From Microbacterium oleivorans (lineage in GTDB: Bacteria; Actinomycetota; Actinomycetes; Actinomycetales; Microbacteriaceae), in NCBI RefSeq assembly GCF_023715745.1, contig NZ_JAMBOV010000001.1:744001-808000 (forward strand): a stretch of DNA of 64,000 nucleotides, read 5' to 3'. The notes beneath the pieces were generated by a model. The model was not told the DNA's origin. It saw nothing but the letters and a program-made list of their open reading frames with translations, and made no database searches. The stretch's first letter is position 1, and every line of letters begins with the position of its first letter. Both the position numbers and the translations under genes were made by a program. Below, in pieces: positions 60,902 to 64,000 of the stretch.

Positions 60902-62160
60902 GGGACCGTCACCTCCAGAGCCGTCGGCCCGCCGGCCGGGCTGTCGAGCGTCGCGGTGCCGCCGGCGGCGAGCACCCGGTTCATGATCCCGTCGAGACCG
61001 CCGCCGGGGAGCACGCGGGCTCCGCCGATGCCGTTGTCCTCGACGCGCGCCCAGATGAGACGACCGGTCTGGGCGTCGCCGCGGCTGCGGACCACGACGC
61101 GCACCTCGGTGGCGCGAGCGTGCTTGGCGGCGTTCGTCAGCGACTCGGCGATGACGAAGTAGGCGGCGGCCTCCGCGGTTGCGCTGCAGCGCTCGTCGAG
61201 GCGGACGTCGAGCGCGACGGGGACGTGGGACCGTGCCGCGAGGGCCGAGAGGGCGGCATCCAGTCCGCGGTCGTCGAGGACGGAGGCGTGGATACCGCGG
61301 GCCAGTTGGCGCAGCTCGGTGATGGCGGCCTTCGTCGAGGTGTGCGCCTCGTCGATGAGCGCTTTCGCGGCGACCGGGTCGGAGTCGATCTTCTGCTGCG
61401 CCATGCCGAGGGTCATCCCGACCGAGACGAGCCGGGGCTGGACGCCGTCGTGCAGATCGCGCTCGATGCGGGTGCGCTCGACCTCGCTGGCGCGGACCGC
61501 GCCCGCCCGCTGCACGCCCGCCGTCCGCGCCTGCTCGGCGAGGATCGCCTCGCGCGAGGGCACGAGGATCGACCGCGTGAGGAGGTCGTCGAGGAGCGAG
61601 ACGCCGAAGAGGACACCGAGGCTGACGAGGGCCGCGATGACACCGCCGGCGACGGCCCAGCCGTCCGAGACGGCGATCCCGGCGAGGGGCAGGGTGCCGT
61701 CCGACCGGCCCGACAGCGGTGAGAAGGCGAGACCGATCGAGGTAATCACCGCCCACGTCGCCGCGATGACGATCCATCCGAGCACGGTGGCGATCGCGAG
61801 GCTGCCGATGCCGCGCCACATCCCGCCGTCGATGAGCTGGAGCCACAGGGTGCGCATCAGTCCGCGGAATCCCGGCTCCCCGCTCGTGCGGATCCGCAGC
61901 TGCGGGATGCCGTGACGGTACAGGCCCTCAGCGCGCTCGTGCTCGAGCCACGACGCGGCCCACGCGAGGTAGAGCGCGGCGACGAGGAAGAGGGCACCGA
62001 CACCCAGGATGAGGATCGTCCCGATCCCCGTGCTGAACAGGGTGACGACGGTGGTGAGGATGCCGGTGCCCGCCACGGCGACCGCGGCGAGCTGTGCGAG
62101 CGCGCCGAGGCGCCGCATCGGGCGCAGCCGCCGAGGCGGCGCGGAGGTGTCGGATGTCAT
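60889..62160 (-). CDS. Two-component sensor histidine kinase (HisKA_3 type)
   Basis: 423 residues from ATG 62160. Four membrane helices in two pairs: AQLAAVAVAGTGILTTVVTL/ILILGVGALFLVAALYLAW, and LAIATVLGWIVIAATWAVIT/AVAGGVIAALVSLGVLFGV. Phospho-acceptor His237 in RTRIERDLHDGVQPRLVSVGM. ATPase motifs NAAKHARA (N box), WARVEDNGIGG (G1) and GGGLDGIMNR (G2). It overlaps the regulator gene by 13 bases. The signal is not evident; the extracellular loops are very short, so it may sense the membrane. Confidence 0.92.
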   Translation of the reverse strand: MTSDTSAPPRRLRPMRRLGALAQLAAVAVAGTGILTTVVTLFSTGIGTILILGVGALFLVAALYLAWAASWLEHERAEGLYRHGIPQLRIRTSGEPGFRGLMRTLWLQLIDGGMWRGIGSLAIATVLGWIVIAATWAVITSIGLAFSPLSGRSDGTLPLAGIAVSDGWAVAGGVIAALVSLGVLFGVSLLDDLLTRSILVPSREAILAEQARTAGVQRAGAVRASEVERTRIERDLHDGVQPRLVSVGMTLGMAQQKIDSDPVAAKALIDEAHTSTKAAITELRQLARGIHASVLDDRGLDAALSALAARSHVPVALDVRLDERCSATAEAAAYFVIAESLTNAAKHARATEVRVVVRSRGDAQTGRLIWARVEDNGIGGARVLPGGGLDGIMNRVLAAGGTATLDSPAGGPTALEVTVPCAS

Positions 62161-62224
62161 GTTCCCCACGCTAGGGGTGGGGTGCGCGGGCCACATCCGG
62201 GCCGACCGGAGACCTCCGTTCGGG

Positions 62225-62995
62225 TTATCCCCCGGACGTCGTGGCGCCGTCGGAGAAGCCGCGGGCGTACGCCTCGCGCGTCCCCTCGCCGAACAGGTCG
62301 CGCTCGGCCGGCCGGACGATCGAACGCGCCCCGGGGAGGTCGAGGTCCCCCACGAGGTCCCCACGGCCGCGGACGACGGCCACCGGCATCCCGCTCGACT
62401 TGCGCTTGACGAGGTCGGCGGCGCCGGCGAGCTCGTCGGCGACGCAGGGCAGCGTGACGGCGAGGGGCCGGCCCGAGGCATCCGTCGCCCCGCGCAGGTC
62501 CTCGATGACGACGACCCCCGCCGCGCCGATCGCGCAGTCGGTCTGGCCCTCGCGCCACGCGCGGCCGAGCGTGTCGGACACGATCACGCCGATGCGGGCG
62601 GCGGTCCGTTCGCGGATGCCGACGGCCAGGGCGCGCGCCGACGCATCGGGATCCTCGGGCAGCAGCAGGATCAGACCCTCGGGGGTGTTACTCGCATCGA
62701 CTCCTGCGGCCGCGGCGACGATGCCCAAGCGGCTCTCGACGATCCGGACCGTGCCCGCTTCGTTCTCGGCGACGACGCGCACGCTCTCCTCGGCGATCGC
62801 CGCATCGCGGTCCGCCGCCGGGCGGTAACGGCCCTCGGCCTTGGAAACGATCTTGCTGGTGACGACCAGGATGTCGCCGTCCCGGAGGGTTCCGGCCGAG
62901 GCCGCCACGATCTCCTCGACCAGGTCGGTGCCGGGGCCTATCTCGCCGATCCCGGTGAGCGGCCAGACGGTCAGCGGTGCGGGAGCGTCGGGCAT
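62225..62995 (-). CDS. cofE: Coenzyme F420-0:L-glutamate ligase
   Basis: 256 residues from ATG 62995. CofE signature: WPLTGIGEIGPGTDLVEEI, GDILVVTSKIVSKAEGR, IRERTAARIGVIVSDTLGRAWREGQTDCAIGAAG (conserved DTLGRAWREGQTD), and GRGDLVGDLDLPGARSIVRP. It adds gamma-linked glutamate to F420-0. The nitroreductase domain fused in FbiB of mycobacteria is absent, so this is the single-domain form. Divergent from cofD with 33 bases between. Confidence 0.93.
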   Translation of the reverse strand: MPDAPAPLTVWPLTGIGEIGPGTDLVEEIVAASAGTLRDGDILVVTSKIVSKAEGRYRPAADRDAAIAEESVRVVAENEAGTVRIVESRLGIVAAAAGVDASNTPEGLILLLPEDPDASARALAVGIRERTAARIGVIVSDTLGRAWREGQTDCAIGAAGVVVIEDLRGATDASGRPLAVTLPCVADELAGAADLVKRKSSGMPVAVVRGRGDLVGDLDLPGARSIVRPAERDLFGEGTREAYARGFSDGATTSGG

Positions 62996-63028
62996 CGGCC
63001 CAGGATACGGCGACCCTACGCTGGAGGA

Positions 63029-64000
63029 GTGACCTCGACCCCCGCTCCCCGTGTCGTCCTGCTCGCCGGCGGCGTCGGCGGATCCACCTTCGCCACCGGC
63101 CTCCGCGACGAGCTGGCCGAGCGTGGCGGCGAGCTCGCCGTCGTGTGCAACACCGGTGACGACCTCTGGTTGAACGGCCTGCGTCTGCAGCCCGACGTCG
63201 ACTCGATGCTCTACGCGCTCGCCGGGGTGAAGGACCTCGCGCAGGGGTGGGGTCGCGCGGGAGACTCGCGCCGCGTGGCGGACGAGCTTGCCGCCTGGGG
63301 AGTCGGGTGGGAGTGGTTCCTGCTCGGCGACCTCGACCTCGGCGCGCACATCGCCCGGACGTCCTGGCTGCGCGAGGGGCTGAACCCGACCGAGGCCGTC
63401 GCGCGGCTGCAGTCGCGGTGGGACCTCGGCGCGACCCTCCTGCCGATGACCGACACCGAGGTCGACACCCACGTGATCCTGGATGCCGCGGGGCACCGCC
63501 TGCACTTCCAGGAGTGGTGGACCCGTCACCGCGCCCGCCTCGAACCGGTCCGCTTCGAGAATCCCGGCATCGAGGCATCCGCTCCCGCGCCGGGCGTGCT
63601 CGAGGCGATCGCGGGGGCCGACGCGATCCTCGTCGCCCCGTCGAACCCCATCGTCTCGATCGGTCCGATCCTCGCCGTCCCGGGCCTGGCCGACGCGCTC
63701 CAGACGGCTGCCGCTCCGGTCGCGGGCGTCTCGCCGATCATCGGCGACGCCCCCGTTCGCGGCATGGCCGACGTGTGCCTGCGCGTCGCCGGCGTCCCCT
63801 GCACGACCGCCGGGGTCGCGGCGCACTACGGTGCGCGCGGAGACGGTGGCGTGCTCGACGCGTGGCTCATCGCCGAGGAGGACGCGAAGGCTGCGGCATC
63901 CGTCGCCGCCCTGGGGATCGCGGCGCACGTCGAGCCCCTGTGGATGACGGATGCCGCGCGCACCCGCGCACTCGCCGTCGCCGCGCTGCGCGCCGTCGGC
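63029..64000 (+). CDS. cofD: 2-phospho-L-lactate transferase family protein (F420), 3' end at window edge
   Basis: At least 324 residues from GTG 63029 with GGAGGAG just upstream; no stop before 64000. Signatures: VVLLAGGVGGSTFATGL (phosphate-binding loop), VCNTGDDLWLNGLRLQPDVDSMLYALAG, FLLGDLDLGAHIARTSWLREGLNPTEAV, and ILVAPSNPIVSIGPIL. It joins a lactyl- or PEP-derived phosphate to Fo, making (dehydro)F420-0, which CofE then extends. Family length about 310-330, so very little is missing. Confidence 0.93.
   Translation, partial: MTSTPAPRVVLLAGGVGGSTFATGLRDELAERGGELAVVCNTGDDLWLNGLRLQPDVDSMLYALAGVKDLAQGWGRAGDSRRVADELAAWGVGWEWFLLGDLDLGAHIARTSWLREGLNPTEAVARLQSRWDLGATLLPMTDTEVDTHVILDAAGHRLHFQEWWTRHRARLEPVRFENPGIEASAPAPGVLEAIAGADAILVAPSNPIVSIGPILAVPGLADALQTAAAPVAGVSPIIGDAPVRGMADVCLRVAGVPCTTAGVAAHYGARGDGGVLDAWLIAEEDAKAAASVAALGIAAHVEPLWMTDAARTRALAVAALRAVG

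Overview
The window is about 70% G+C bacterial chromosome with densely packed genes, many GTG starts and frequent 4-base GTGA/ATGA overlaps. Gene content points to an actinobacterium: F420 biosynthesis genes, CIRCE and HAIR heat-shock operators, a DUF222-HNH endonuclease, a PhoX phosphatase and an LAxTG-type wall-sorting signal. The recurrent GGATGC/GCATCC words and family resemblances suggest Microbacteriaceae, probably Microbacterium or a close relative. That assignment is inference. I see no prophage, insertion sequence, CRISPR array or rRNA; there is one tRNA.

Layout. (1) 1-12416 is a polyamine region. It holds a truncated agmatine deiminase divergent from a TetR regulator, an FAD oxidoreductase divergent from a PucR-type regulator, and a seven-gene leftward operon. 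The operon encodes a spermidine/putrescine-type ABC transporter (ATPase, binding lipoprotein, two permeases), a YtcJ-like amidohydrolase, a second FAD amine oxidase and a cupin. A TCCGGACG/CGTCCGGA word recurs in front of both pucR and the transporter operon and may be the shared operator. (2) 12417-20191 holds a very acidic exported protein with no Lys or Arg after its signal peptide, a rhodanese, an FAD oxidoreductase, an alcohol dehydrogenase coupled to an aldose epimerase, a serine hydrolase, a conserved hypothetical and tRNA-Arg(ACG). (3) 20215-25763 is stress related: ohrR-ohr with palindromic operators, a degenerate GH13 protein, a prolyl oligopeptidase, hsp20 with both CIRCE and HAIR sites, and a MarR regulator. 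(4) 25955-34017 holds a wall-anchored class A-type acid phosphatase, an SDR-tetR pair with a palindromic operator, a DUF1059-GNAT-like fusion, PhoX, a cation/Ca exchanger and a DUF2087 protein. (5) 34111-50853 is mostly housekeeping and accessory metabolism: two acyl-CoA ligases, an aldo/keto reductase, RecQ, DUF72, an isochorismatase-type hydrolase, an S9C peptidase, a DUF1295 protein, CoaBC, NRDE, YdeI, a TrxR-like/XRE-cupin divergent pair, a DinB-like protein, a VOC protein and a membrane protein. (6) 50977-64000 holds the DUF222-HNH endonuclease, a DUF6176-like ORF without a normal start, glucose-6-phosphate isomerase coupled to a zinc ABC ATPase, and a divergent aztB-aztD-aztC-aztD zinc operon. 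It ends with a three-gene two-component operon with DUF4097 and the divergent F420 genes cofE and cofD, the latter cut by the window edge.

The most distinctive items are the zinc (Azt-type) locus with two AztD-like lipoproteins that split the histidine motifs between them, a family of intergenic palindromes (CGAGCCGACGCGAA and its complement), a GH13 amylosucrase-like protein that has lost its catalytic residues, and the Lys/Arg-free acidic exported protein. All coordinates and motifs were read by eye; no database search was possible.
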